A program made the translations under genes and the position numbers. Below are positions 54,472-62,400 of a stretch of 64,000 bases of DNA, piece after piece. The stretch is from an uncultured bacterium (lineage in GTDB: Bacteria; Bacillota; Clostridia; Lachnospirales; Lachnospiraceae): NCBI GenBank assembly GCA_947063875.1, contig CAMSTY010000002.1:39668-103667 (forward strand), read 5' to 3'. Position 1 is the first letter of the stretch, and every line of letters begins with the position of its first letter. The notes below the pieces were generated by a model. The model was not told the origin of the DNA and did no database searches. It saw only the letters and a list, made by a program, of their open reading frames with translations.

Positions 54472-55404
54472 ATGAAAGGTTCAGTAAAAGCAGCTATCAT
54501 CACCGGACTGCTTGGAGTGGTAGGAACGGTGTCCGCGGCACTGATCGGACTTTATGTCGGAAAAAGCGCAGAGCAGCGGAACATTCAGAATGAAATCAAT
54601 GAAGCCTTCGGCGACGTGATCAATGTGATTGGCGATGGCAACGATGTGACGGTCAATGATATCCGGGAGTTGGTGGAGGAATATCAGGAACTGAAAAAGC
54701 AGAATACCTCTTTGGTGGATCAGAATACGAAGTATTTTGATGATTTAGAGGAAGTGAAGGAAGAATTGGAACTTTTAAAGGGGGAGTCAGGCAGCGAGGT
54801 GGAAAGGCTGACCCAGCAGTTGAGCGAGATGCCAGTCGTGGAATTCAAGAATATGGGACTGTGCCTGGATGGCAATAATGTAGCTATGAGTACCACAAAT
54901 TCTGTGGCTGTAGTCAATAACCAGACGTATTATTCTGATGAGTTTATTAAAAATCTGGTGGAAAGTGGCAAAGGAATAACGCCGCAGGGGGATATCCTGT
55001 ATATCGGGAAAATTGTGAAAGATAAGGAAGCGTTATCCGAACAATGGCTGATGAATAAATCTGGTGTTTCCTTTTCGAGCACGGAAAAAGATTCGTATGG
55101 AAATAATCATGTGAATCCGATGCGGCTTGGGAATGGTTCCAGTGTGATTTATAATTTGAACCAGGAATACAGCCATTTCCAATGCAATGTGTCTGTACAT
55201 GATTCTTCATCGATGAGTTGGACTGGTAATATAATCATTAAAGCAGATGGGACAGAGGTTTATAAGTCACCGGAACTGACAAAACTGACAGAAGCTTTTG
55301 ATATCGATATCCCCATTAACAATTGTTCTTTACTGACGATAGAATGCGCAGCAAGTTCGTCTTATAAGGGCTTCATGCTTTCTGACTGTATCGTGTATAA
55401 TTAG
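54472..55404 (+). CDS. Membrane-anchored coiled-coil protein with NPCBM-like domain
   Basis: The 310-residue protein has an N-terminal transmembrane segment (residues 5-29, AAIITGLLGVVGTVSAALIGLYV), a coiled-coil at about residues 60-118 (IRELVEEYQELKKQN, LEEVKEELELLKG), a spacer domain, and a C-terminal beta domain (residues 190-310) resembling the NPCBM/NEW2 galactose-binding fold (FQCNVSVHDS, IIIKADGTEVYKS, LTIECAASS). It may bind glycans at the cell surface. The base composition is higher in G+C than the preceding locus. A terminator follows. Confidence 0.75.
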   Translation: MKGSVKAAIITGLLGVVGTVSAALIGLYVGKSAEQRNIQNEINEAFGDVINVIGDGNDVTVNDIRELVEEYQELKKQNTSLVDQNTKYFDDLEEVKEELELLKGESGSEVERLTQQLSEMPVVEFKNMGLCLDGNNVAMSTTNSVAVVNNQTYYSDEFIKNLVESGKGITPQGDILYIGKIVKDKEALSEQWLMNKSGVSFSSTEKDSYGNNHVNPMRLGNGSSVIYNLNQEYSHFQCNVSVHDSSSMSWTGNIIIKADGTEVYKSPELTKLTEAFDIDIPINNCSLLTIECAASSSYKGFMLSDCIVYN

Positions 55405-55443
55405 ACGCCATATTTTTTCATATGCTTTTTCACTTTGAGATTC

Positions 55444-55474
55444 ACAGAAAAACTGCCATTGGCAGTTTTTCTGT
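55444..55474 (+). terminator. Intrinsic terminator
   Basis: CAGAAAAACTGCC and GGCAGTTTTTCTG form a perfect stem around ATT, starting 40 bases beyond the stop of the NPCBM-like gene. The U-rich right arm can serve as the tract. Confidence 0.75.
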
Positions 55475-55573
55475 ATGCTAAGACAAAGAATACCAAAATT
55501 TTTCCTGGCTGGCTTTTGCGTTCCCTGCCAGTTCCTGACATTTGGCTGCCAGTTCAGAGGGTTTCTTTTTCAT

Positions 55574-55610
55574 TGTAATAGTTGACATTACAATGAAGAG
55601 GGGATAAAAT
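55574..55610 (+). promoter_or_regulatory. rrf2 promoter with TGTAA-N9-TTACA operator
   Basis: The promoter is TTGACA (55582-55587), 17 bases, TAAAAT (55605-55610). The inverted repeat TGTAATAGTTGACATTACA (55574-55592) covers the -35. The same 19-bp design occurs twice upstream of the PNPOx-like gene, so the Rrf2 protein encoded here is the likely ligand and represses itself. Confidence 0.8.
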
Positions 55611-55637
55611 ATCAGGAAGAAAGGGAGGTGTTATGGG

Positions 55638-56066
55638 ATGCAGATTTCAAGCAGGTTTACCCTGGCAGTCCATATATTAGCCTGCATAGAGGTATTTAAG
55701 GATGATTATAAGGTGACGAGCGATTTTCTGGCAGGCAGTACAAATGTGAATCCGGTAATTGTCCGCAAGATACTGGGGCAGTTAAAGGCGGCGGGACTTG
55801 TAGAGGTGGCCAGGGGATCGGGCGGCGCGTCTGTCCCTAAGCCTTTAAATAAGATTTCTTTCCTTGATATTTACAATGCGGTAGAATGTATTGAAAATGG
55901 GGAATTGTTTCATTTTCATGAGAATCCCAATGCAGCCTGTCCGGTGGGGAAGAATATTCATATGGTTTTGGATGATAAACTGATGCGGGTGCAAAAGGCT
56001 ATGGAGGATGAACTTTCTTCTATCACGATGGAAGATGTCATGCAAAAGACAAGGGAATTGATTTGA
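55638..56066 (+). CDS. Rrf2-family transcriptional regulator
   Basis: The 142-residue winged-helix protein starts MQISSRFTLAVHILACIE with the Rrf2 N-terminus, and continues with VIVRKILGQLKAAGLVEV and GSGGASVPKP (wing). A single cysteine in NPNAACPVG at the place of the usual three-cysteine Fe-S cluster of IscR/NsrR suggests sensing by a thiol or no cluster. The operator at its own promoter and at the next operon implies a local redox or electrophile switch. Confidence 0.9.
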   Translation: MQISSRFTLAVHILACIEVFKDDYKVTSDFLAGSTNVNPVIVRKILGQLKAAGLVEVARGSGGASVPKPLNKISFLDIYNAVECIENGELFHFHENPNAACPVGKNIHMVLDDKLMRVQKAMEDELSSITMEDVMQKTRELI

Positions 56067-56081
56067 GGCGTTGGGAATTGG

Positions 56082-56116
56082 GGCTTTGGAATGTTTTTTC
56101 AAAGCCTCATTTTTTT
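56082..56116 (+). terminator. Intrinsic terminator after rrf2
   Basis: GGCTTTG (56082-56088) pairs with CAAAGCC (56100-56106), followed by TCATTTTTTT. It separates the regulator from the flavoprotein operon. Confidence 0.8.
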
Positions 56117-56128
56117 GCAAAAATTTAA

Positions 56129-56189
56129 TGTAACTATTGACATTACAACGAGAACGTGATATCATCTAGTTGTAATAAAGAAAGTTACA
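56129..56189 (+). promoter_or_regulatory. Operon promoter with two TGTAA-N9-TTACA operators
   Basis: The promoter is TTGACA (56137-56142), 17 bases, TATCAT (56160-56165). Site 2 (56129-56147, TGTAACTATTGACATTACA) covers the -35. Site 3 (56171-56189, TGTAATAAAGAAAGTTACA) lies at the expected transcription start. Identical half-sites and spacing to the rrf2 promoter point to the same regulator. Confidence 0.82.
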
Positions 56190-56215
56190 ACAAAAAGAAA
56201 GCGGAGGTATTTTCA

Positions 56216-56611
56216 ATGAAAAAAGTAGTAGAATTTTTACAGGCAAACCCGGTGCAGTATCTGGCGACGGTCGGCCGTGACGGCAAGGCAAAGTGCCGCC
56301 CGTTTATGTTCTGCTTTGAACAGGAGGGGAAGCTGTGGTTCTGCACGAACAACACGAAGGATGTATACAAGGATATGCAGGCAAACCCGGAGGTTGAGGT
56401 GTCTGTTTCCTCCCCGGAATATGCGTGGATTCGCCTGGCGGGCAAGGTGGTGTTTGAGAATAACATGGCCGTCAAGGAGGGCTGCATGAACAACCCGATT
56501 GTCAAGGGACAGTATCAGACAGCGGATAATCCGATTTTCGAGGTGTTTTATCTTGAAGATCCCCATGGTGTGATCGCCGATTTCTCAGGTAATCCTCCCT
56601 ATGAATTTTAA
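56216..56611 (+). CDS. Pyridoxamine 5'-phosphate oxidase-like flavoprotein
   Basis: The 131-residue split-barrel protein (ATG 56216, 7 bases after GGAGG) has the FMN/F420-type fold: YLATVGRDGKAKCRPFMFCF near residue 15, LWFCTNNTKDVYKDM and YAWIRLAGKVVF. Members bind FMN or heme and many reduce small molecules; true PNPOx function is doubtful. It is the first gene of an operon with a macrodomain and a SirTM, under Rrf2 operators. Confidence 0.9.
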   Translation: MKKVVEFLQANPVQYLATVGRDGKAKCRPFMFCFEQEGKLWFCTNNTKDVYKDMQANPEVEVSVSSPEYAWIRLAGKVVFENNMAVKEGCMNNPIVKGQYQTADNPIFEVFYLEDPHGVIADFSGNPPYEF

Positions 56612-56636
56612 GGTGAAACCAGACAGGGAGCCGGGC

Positions 56637-57407
56637 ATGGATCAGGAGGAGCGGAGACAGTTTTTGCTCAGAGAACTTTTGCAGGAAAATGCACGGTATC
56701 GGGATATCGGAATACCGGCTGGGGAAGAGGAACAAAAGCAGCTGCTTCGGGGTCTGATGAATGTCCGGCCTCCCAGGAAGATCGGCAGGAATTTTCTCAA
56801 AGTGCAGGATGAATACCTGCAGGTGGAAACGGCTGCGAAAGGAATTACACAACTGGATGACCTGGATCCGGTATCGGAAGGCTTATATCTCTGGCAGGGG
56901 GATATCACTACATTGTGCTGTGATGCCATCGTGAATGCGGCAAACAGCGGCATGACGGGTTGCTATGTGCCAAACCACAGGTGTATCGACAACTGTATCC
57001 ATTCGTTTGCCGGGATACAGCTTCGCATCGATTGCGCAAAAATGATGCAGCTGCAGGGACATGAGGAGGAAACGGGAAAGGCTAAAATAACGAAAGCCTA
57101 CAATCTCCCGTGCAGATATATTTTGCATACGGTGGGGCCGATTATTAGCGGCCCCCTGACAGAAGCGGATTGCGAACAGTTGGCGGGGTGCTATCGTTCC
57201 TGCATGGAACTGGCGGCAAAGAATCATTTGGAGAGCGTGGCGTTTTGCTGTATCTCTACCGGGGAGTTTCATTTTCCGAATGAAAAGGCAGCGCAGATCG
57301 CGGTAGGCACGGTTAAGGAATGGATGCAGAGGGAGACAAGCGTAAAGAAGGTGGTTTTTAATGTTTTCAAAGATCTGGACAAAGAAATCTACAGAAGATT
57401 GCTCTGA
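56637..57407 (+). CDS. Zinc-containing macrodomain, protein-ADP-ribose hydrolase
   Basis: The 256-residue protein should remove ADP-ribose from target proteins. An N-terminal helical part (residues 1-75) precedes the macrodomain, with DITTLCCDAIVNAANSGMTG, the Zn-type loop CYVPNHRCIDNCIH and CCISTGEFHFP. This is the class paired with SirTM sirtuins in bacteria. ATG 56637 is 6 bases after GGGAG; a more upstream ATG lies inside the previous gene without a site. It overlaps the SirTM gene by 47 bases, strong evidence of coupling. Confidence 0.92.
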   Translation: MDQEERRQFLLRELLQENARYRDIGIPAGEEEQKQLLRGLMNVRPPRKIGRNFLKVQDEYLQVETAAKGITQLDDLDPVSEGLYLWQGDITTLCCDAIVNAANSGMTGCYVPNHRCIDNCIHSFAGIQLRIDCAKMMQLQGHEEETGKAKITKAYNLPCRYILHTVGPIISGPLTEADCEQLAGCYRSCMELAAKNHLESVAFCCISTGEFHFPNEKAAQIAVGTVKEWMQRETSVKKVVFNVFKDLDKEIYRRLL

Positions 57408-58227
57408 CGGTGTTGGGAGGCTGAAAGAGGCGGTCAAAGAGGCGGATGCTATCGTGATTGGCGCGGGGGCCGGTTTATCGGCCTCAGCAGGGTTTACGTA
57501 TTCCGGGGAGCGTTTCGAGAGATATTTTAAGGATTTTATTGAGAAATACCAGATCCGGGATATGTATTCCGGCGGGTTTTATCCATACTCCACTTTGGAG
57601 GAATATTGGGCATGGTGGAGCAGGCATATTTATTATAACCGGTATGTGGATGCTCCAAAACCCGTTTATTCCATATTGTATGAGACGGTCAGGGATAAGG
57701 AATATTTTGTCCTGACAACGAATGTGGACCATCAGTTCCAGAAGGCGGGGTTTGACAAAAAGCGGCTGTTTTATACCCAGGGGGATTATGGGTTATGGCA
57801 GTGCTCCAGGCCGTGCCATCAGAAGACTTATGATAATGAGGAAACGGTGCTGGAGATGGTTGCGCGGCAGAAAGATATGAAAATCCCGGCAGAACTGATT
57901 CCGAAATGCCCTGTCTGCAAAGCGCCTATGACGATGAATCTGCGCAGCGATGATACGTTTGTGCAGGATGATGGCTGGTATGCGGCGGCAGAAAGGTATC
58001 GTGATTTTATCCGCCGGCAGAAAGGGCAGCGCGTTTTGTTTTTGGAACTCGGGGTGGGGGGAAATACCCCGGGCATAGTGAAATATTCTTTCTGGAGAAT
58101 GACAGCGGAGAACCCAAAGGCAATCTATGCCTGTGTCAACTTAGGGGAAGCTTGCGCACCAACGGAAATCATAGACCGCTCCATCTGTATCAATGCAGAC
58201 ATTGGAGAAGTATTAAAACAATTATAA
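57361..58227 (+). CDS. SirTM-class sirtuin (protein ADP-ribosyltransferase)
   Basis: SirTM enzymes transfer ADP-ribose from NAD onto a protein, rather than deacetylating it. The 288-residue protein has GAGAGLSASAGFTYSGERF at residue 35 (NAD), TTNVDHQF, and YTQGDYGLWQC where deacetylase sirtuins have a catalytic HG. The zinc ligands CSRPC and CPVC are present. In known systems SirTM modifies a lipoylated GcvH-like protein and the macrodomain reverses it. No GcvH-L or LplA2 gene is in this window. Fragments of this gene's 3' end recur at 59107 and 60694. Confidence 0.93.
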   Translation: MFSKIWTKKSTEDCSDGVGRLKEAVKEADAIVIGAGAGLSASAGFTYSGERFERYFKDFIEKYQIRDMYSGGFYPYSTLEEYWAWWSRHIYYNRYVDAPKPVYSILYETVRDKEYFVLTTNVDHQFQKAGFDKKRLFYTQGDYGLWQCSRPCHQKTYDNEETVLEMVARQKDMKIPAELIPKCPVCKAPMTMNLRSDDTFVQDDGWYAAAERYRDFIRRQKGQRVLFLELGVGGNTPGIVKYSFWRMTAENPKAIYACVNLGEACAPTEIIDRSICINADIGEVLKQL

Positions 58228-59094
58228 AACAACAGATTCGATTGCGCTGCGCATTGTAATGACAAAACTCTTTTTACTGGACGTTATATCGAGATTCATG
58301 TGTTTCCGTTCAGTTTTCAGGAATACTGCCAGTATTATGATGAGACCGGCGATAAGGAAAAACTCTTTGATGAGTATTCCATAAAGGGAGGACTGGCAGG
58401 TTCTTACGCTTATAGAACGGAAAAGAATAGAATAAATTACGTTAAGGAAGTTTATGAAACGATCGTCACGAGAGATCTTGTGCAGAAATATTCTTTGCCA
58501 GATACGTTGGTCCTGCAGAGACTGAGCGAATTCCTCATGGATAACATCAGCAACCTTACTTCTCCAAACAAGGCCAGTCAGTTGCTGACAGCGAACAAGA
58601 CAACAACTAATCATGTAACAGTGGGCAGATATATTAAATATTTGTGCAATGCCTTTGGTTTTTATGACATAAAACGTTATGATATCCGCGGAAAGAAGTA
58701 CTTGGAAAGTTCTGAAAAATTCTATTTGTGTGATACAGGTATCCGATATGCCATTTTAGGAAGCAGGAATATGGACTATGGAAGAGTATATGAGAATATG
58801 GTCTGTATTGAACTGCTCCGCCGGGGATATGATGTGTATGTCGGAAAATTGTATCAGAAGGAAATTGATTTTGTAGCGCAAAAAGGGAGTTTGAAAATCT
58901 ATATCCAGGTCAGGGACAATATTTCGGATCGGAATACTCTTGAAAGAGAATGTCGGCCATTACTGCAAATCCGAGATGCTTATCCCAAAAAGATCATTGC
59001 CAGAACCAGACACCCGAAATATGATTATGAGGGTATTGAGATTTACAATATCGTTGATTGGCTATTGCTGGAAGAGGAAAATGGTGCGCAATAA
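58228..59094 (+). pseudogene. 5'-truncated DUF4143 ATPase (array unit 1)
   Basis: The reading continues in frame right after the SirTM stop: residues before GRYIEIHVFPFSFQEY are lost, and with them the whole P-loop ATPase domain. About 270 codons of the DUF4143 half remain, open to TAA 59094 (KRYDIRGKKYLE, FYLCDTGIRYAILG, KEIDFVAQKG). The nearest possible start is GTG 58300. Compared with the complete gene at 59410, the cut falls just before the segment RVFPLCFSEY. The product, if made, lacks ATP binding. Confidence 0.85.
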
Positions 59095-59106
59095 ACATAT
59101 ACCCCT

Positions 59107-59274
59107 GGGATTATAAAATATCTGTTTTGGCAGATGACGGCAGAAAATCCTAAGGCGGTGTATGCCTGTATCAATTATGGCGAGTCGGTCTGCCCGAAGG
59201 AGATAGAAAAGAAGTCAATCTGCATTGATGGGGATATAGGGGATGTGCTCTGCCATTTTCCAATGCAACCTTAT
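59107..59274 (+). pseudogene. SirTM 3'-end fragment (array unit 1)
   Basis: Reads TPGIIKYLFWQMTAENPKAV, YACINYGESVCPKEI and KKSICIDGDIGDVL, the close counterpart of the SirTM C-terminus (TPGIVKYSFWRMTAENPKAI). It has no N-terminal part and begins exactly where the alignment to SirTM starts after LGVGG. It follows a GGTGCGCAA sequence shared with the copy at 60678. Confidence 0.85.
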
Positions 59275-59327
59275 TACGGAAAAATAAATATTTTTCATAA
59301 AGTTCGGCGTATAATAGTTATGATACA

Positions 59328-59356
59328 TTGACCTGGCTATTTTGATTTGCTATAAT
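59328..59356 (+). promoter_or_regulatory. Promoter of the complete DUF4143 ATPase gene
   Basis: TTGACC (59328-59333) and TATAAT (59351-59356) are 17 bases apart. A diverged copy of this whole region lies at 60775-60803. Confidence 0.7.
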
Positions 59357-59409
59357 AAAACTACGGAAAAAAGAAACATTTCGCAATATTCCGAAGTAAG
59401 GAGAAGAGG

Positions 59410-60663
59410 ATGGAGGCAATTAAGCGGGATTTGTATTTGAATCGGCTGATTGAACGTAGAGAAAATGGTTCGATTAAAGTGATTACTGGTATTAGGAGAT
59501 GCGGAAAATCATACCTGCTGTTTAAGCTATATTATCAGTATCTTCTGAGTTCTGGTGTGGAGGAATCCAGAATTATCAGAATTCCGCTGGATGATGATGA
59601 TTATGGAGACCTGCATGACAGCAGGAAACTGAGCAGCTATATCAAAGAACGTATCACTGATGATGGCATATGGTATGTTTTTTTGGACGAAGTCCAGATG
59701 TGCAAGGGATTTGAGGCGGTACTTAATGGCTTGAACAGAAGGGAGAATCTGGACATCTATGTAACTGGGAGCAATTCGAAATTCCTTTCCACCGATGTAC
59801 TGACGGAATTTCGGGGACGCGGAGATGAAATCCGGGTTTTTCCGCTGTGTTTTTCGGAATATGTTTCGGCATATTCAGGAGATAAATATGATGCGTGGAT
59901 GGATTATTGTACCTATGGGGGATTGCCGCTGATACTCAGCAGAAAAACGGATGAATTAAAGTCAAAGTATCTGATTGATTTGTGCAGGGAATTGTATCTG
60001 AAGGATATTGAAGAGCGTCACGGACTGCGTGGAGACAACTGCATGGCAGCATTGGTAAATATCCTGGCATCGGCGGTGGGTTCGCTGACCAATCCGACGA
60101 AACTGGCGAATGCTTTTAGCAGCAATGGGATGAATGTCAGCGACAAAACCATAGGAGCTTATATCGGATATCTGTTAGATGCTTTTATCATCAGTAAAGC
60201 AGAGCGGTATGACATTAAGGGAAAACGGTATATAGCTTCTCCTTATAAGTATTACTTCACGGATGTGGGGTTACGCAATGCCCAGCTTAACTTCAGACAG
60301 CAGGAAGAGAACCATATTATGGAGAACATTATCTATAATGAGCTGTTGGCCAGAGGGTTTAATGTGGATGTTGGCGTTGTGGAGCATTCCGAGCGAGATG
60401 AGAATGGAAAAGTGGTGCGCAAGAGGCTGGAGGTGGATTTTGTCTGTAACCGTGGCAGTCAGAGATATTATATCCAGTCTGCCTTTGCGATTCCGGACAG
60501 CAGCAAAATGCGGCAGGAGCAGAAGTCATTGGTGCATATTGGCGATTCTTTTAAGAAAATCATCGTGGTCAGGGACAGGATTAAATTATGGCGGAATGAG
60601 GAAGGGATTGTGGTTATGGGGATTATGGATTTCCTCCTGAAACCAAATAGTCTGGAACTGTAA
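59410..60663 (+). CDS. ATP-binding protein with DUF4143 domain (array unit 2)
   Basis: The 417-residue protein has an AAA_14 ATPase (Walker A GIRRCGKSYLL at residue 26, Walker B WYVFLDEVQ, VTGSNSKFL) and a C-terminal DUF4143 domain with a nuclease-fold-like EVDFVCNRG...YIQSAF stretch. ATG 59410 follows GGAG. Family members are common in gut anaerobes and have no established function. This is the only complete unit of the array; it has its own promoter. Confidence 0.9.
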   Translation: MEAIKRDLYLNRLIERRENGSIKVITGIRRCGKSYLLFKLYYQYLLSSGVEESRIIRIPLDDDDYGDLHDSRKLSSYIKERITDDGIWYVFLDEVQMCKGFEAVLNGLNRRENLDIYVTGSNSKFLSTDVLTEFRGRGDEIRVFPLCFSEYVSAYSGDKYDAWMDYCTYGGLPLILSRKTDELKSKYLIDLCRELYLKDIEERHGLRGDNCMAALVNILASAVGSLTNPTKLANAFSSNGMNVSDKTIGAYIGYLLDAFIISKAERYDIKGKRYIASPYKYYFTDVGLRNAQLNFRQQEENHIMENIIYNELLARGFNVDVGVVEHSERDENGKVVRKRLEVDFVCNRGSQRYYIQSAFAIPDSSKMRQEQKSLVHIGDSFKKIIVVRDRIKLWRNEEGIVVMGIMDFLLKPNSLEL

Positions 60664-60693
60664 TTTGTAAATCATGTGGTGCGCAAAGAATAT

Positions 60694-60766
60694 AACACCC
60701 GTGGGATTATAAAATATCCGTTTTGGCAGATAACGGAAGAAAATCCTAAGGCTGTGTATAATAGTT
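60694..60766 (+). pseudogene. SirTM 3'-end fragment (array unit 2)
   Basis: Reads NTRGIIKYPFWQITEENPKA, then VY, a shorter copy of the SirTM tail than unit 1, then runs into the next promoter copy. The 50 bases before it match those before the 59107 fragment (shared GGTGCGCAA and GGGATTATAAAATAT). Together they mark a recurring unit. Confidence 0.82.
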
Positions 60767-60774
60767 ATCCTACA

Positions 60775-60803
60775 TTGACTTGGTGAGTGGGTTTTACTAT
60801 AAT
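60775..60803 (+). promoter_or_regulatory. Promoter copy in array unit 3
   Basis: TTGACT (60775-60780), 17 bases, TATAAT (60798-60803). The bases around it match those at 59320-59400, including the later CGAAGTAA and purine-rich ribosome site. It now drives whatever follows at 60929. Confidence 0.7.
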
Positions 60804-60858
60804 AATATTGCGGAAAAATGCAATATTTTACAATATCTCGAAGTAAAAAGGGATAAAT

Positions 60859-60942
60859 GGAGACGAAGTTCGGCTCTATCCATTGTCTTTTTCTGAATAT
60901 GTTTCGGCTTATTCCGGAGATAAGAAGTATGAGAAAAAATAG
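60859..60942 (+). pseudogene. DUF4143 ATPase remnant (array unit 3)
   Basis: 28 codons read GDEVRLYPLSFSEYVSAYSG then DKKYEKK and stop at TAG 60940, matching residues 137-156 of the complete gene (GDEIRVFPLCFSEYVSAYSG). The N-terminal ATPase domain is missing at nearly the same point as in unit 1, and everything after is gone. The next gene starts inside it. Confidence 0.85.
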
Positions 60943-61540
60943 ATTACTTATATTTTGGGGAACACTAATCATATTACTAATAGGTATCCTAATTAAAAAA
61001 ACATATGAAAATGGTAAAAGTATAAAACAAACAGAAAATATATATATGAAAGCATATGAGGCCTATTTGCGGAGCTTTCCAGAACGGAATGACTATAAGT
61101 ACTCTGGCGTTGTATTAAGAGATTTAGATAAGAATGGTGTTCCGGAATTAATAATGATTCAAGCTGATGAAGCGGATGGTATTTTAAAAGTCTATTCATA
61201 TGATAACCGTGTCTATAAAATAGGAGAGTATTCGGACCCTAAGATAGGCATATCAGCAATTCGCATATCAGAGAATCCGGAATTTCCAGGCTTGTTTAAT
61301 CAATGGTGGGGTGGAGGAGTGGAACACTATGGGTATTTAGAAGTTAGAGAGAAAAGACTGGTTTATGAAGATTTATGGTATATCGATCGTACAGGGGCAT
61401 CACCATATCAAAGTAACGTATCTGATAATGAAGTTCTTATCCGTGAATCGATGAACATTTTTTCTGACGATGATTATGTGGGCAATATTCTTGATACCGT
61501 TCTTATTAACGATGAAAATATTGACAAAATGTTTCAGTAA
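60929..61540 (+). CDS. Membrane-anchored hypothetical protein
   Basis: The 203-residue protein (ATG 60929) has an N-terminal basic stretch and a membrane anchor (LLIFWGTLIILLIGILI), then an outer domain. The LRDLDKNGVPELI motif near residue 68 resembles calcium-loop-like sequences of many secreted Clostridia proteins. There is no known activity. Its start lies inside the DUF4143 remnant, so it probably took over the unit 3 promoter and ribosome site. Confidence 0.75.
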   Translation: MRKNRLLIFWGTLIILLIGILIKKTYENGKSIKQTENIYMKAYEAYLRSFPERNDYKYSGVVLRDLDKNGVPELIMIQADEADGILKVYSYDNRVYKIGEYSDPKIGISAIRISENPEFPGLFNQWWGGGVEHYGYLEVREKRLVYEDLWYIDRTGASPYQSNVSDNEVLIRESMNIFSDDDYVGNILDTVLINDENIDKMFQ

Positions 61541-61589
61541 TCAGCCGGTCTGATATAGAAGCTGGGATAATAAGAATTGCCGGTGGAAT

Positions 61590-61718
61590 ATGGATAAAAA
61601 CCGTGCATTCAGTATTATGGGCAAATTTTCCGTGGAGGATTTCGTGCAAACACAGATAGAAACAGAATGGAATTTCGGGGGCGCCTACGGTGTACCACAA
61701 ATTGTGACGCACAGCTGA
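61590..61718 (+). other. Possible small gene or gene fragment
   Basis: A 42-codon frame reads MDKNRAFSIMGKFSVEDFVQ then TQIETEWNFGGAYGVPQIV. It has a weak GGTGG-like site. I do not recognise it; it may be a remnant, as it lies beside the decayed array. Confidence 0.3.
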
Positions 61719-61762
61719 CGGAAAGCGATTTTAAAACACGCTCTGGAAAGGTAGGGTGAATA

Positions 61763-62089
61763 ATGAAAGAACGAAAAGAAGTGCTCAATTATGCCCTGAC
61801 ATTTCCGGACACCTATCTGGATACCCCTTTTCATGATCCCAACTGGGTATTGGTGCGGATTCGGAAGAATAAACGGGCCTTTGCCTGGACCTATGAGAGG
61901 GAGGGGAAGATCTGGGTCAATGTCAAGGTAGACCCGGAATGGCGGGACTTCTGGCGGGCGGCATATGCCTCTGTGCTGCCGGGATACCATCAGAACAAAA
62001 CGCATTGGAACAGTATTATATTGGATGGCAGCATTCCGGATGACGTGGTGAAGAGGATGATTGCAGAGAGTTATGACCTGCTGGTGTGA
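61763..62089 (+). CDS. MmcQ/YjbR-family DNA-binding-like protein
   Basis: The 108-residue protein has the family's CyaY-like fold signature: LTFPDTYLDTPFHDPNW near residue 12, KRAFAWTY, VNVKVDPEWRDFWR and a final SYDLLV. Members are small cytoplasmic proteins, some called DNA-binding, of unclear role. It starts 7 to 10 bases after AAGGTAGGG. A terminator lies 30 bases downstream. Confidence 0.9.
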   Translation: MKERKEVLNYALTFPDTYLDTPFHDPNWVLVRIRKNKRAFAWTYEREGKIWVNVKVDPEWRDFWRAAYASVLPGYHQNKTHWNSIILDGSIPDDVVKRMIAESYDLLV

Positions 62090-62120
62090 TGCCCTGCTGC
62101 CAAACCATACGCAATCCATG

Positions 62121-62172
62121 AAAAACCATCCGGAAGAACGCGCCTGGCGACGCATTTTTCCGGATGTTTTTA
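62121..62172 (+). terminator. Intrinsic terminator
   Basis: CATCCGGAA (62127-62135) pairs with TTCCGGATG (62158-62166), followed by TTTTTA, with an inner CGCG/CGCG-type stem. It ends the YjbR-family transcript. Confidence 0.78.
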
Positions 62173-62232
62173 TTGTTCATGGAATCTTCCGATACTCTGC
62201 CTATGTGATAAAACGGGCAGAAGTTATCAGGA

Positions 62233-62400
62233 AGTAGTACTGCCTTACAGAAATTCCAGTGAATTAAACACCCGCTATCCACGCCATCTGCACGCCTGCA
62301 AAGCTAGACGTAGGTTCCACTACGCCGTCGCTTTGCAGGCGCACAGCTGACGCAGATATCGAGCACTGAATTCACCGTTATTTCCGCAATGCAGTACTAG
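62233..62400. repeat. Long imperfect hairpin overlapping the hydrogenase stop
   Basis: The outer arms AGTAGTACTGCCTTACAGAA and its partner TTATTTCCGCAATGCAGTACTAG pair with mismatches. The inner arms CGCCTGCAAAGC and GCTTTGCAGGCG are perfect, topped by GACGTAG/CTACGCCGTC. The stop codon of the minus-strand hydrogenase is in the right arm. It is the fourth long hairpin in the window and fills most of the 307-bp gap; no gene was seen in it. Confidence 0.8.
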
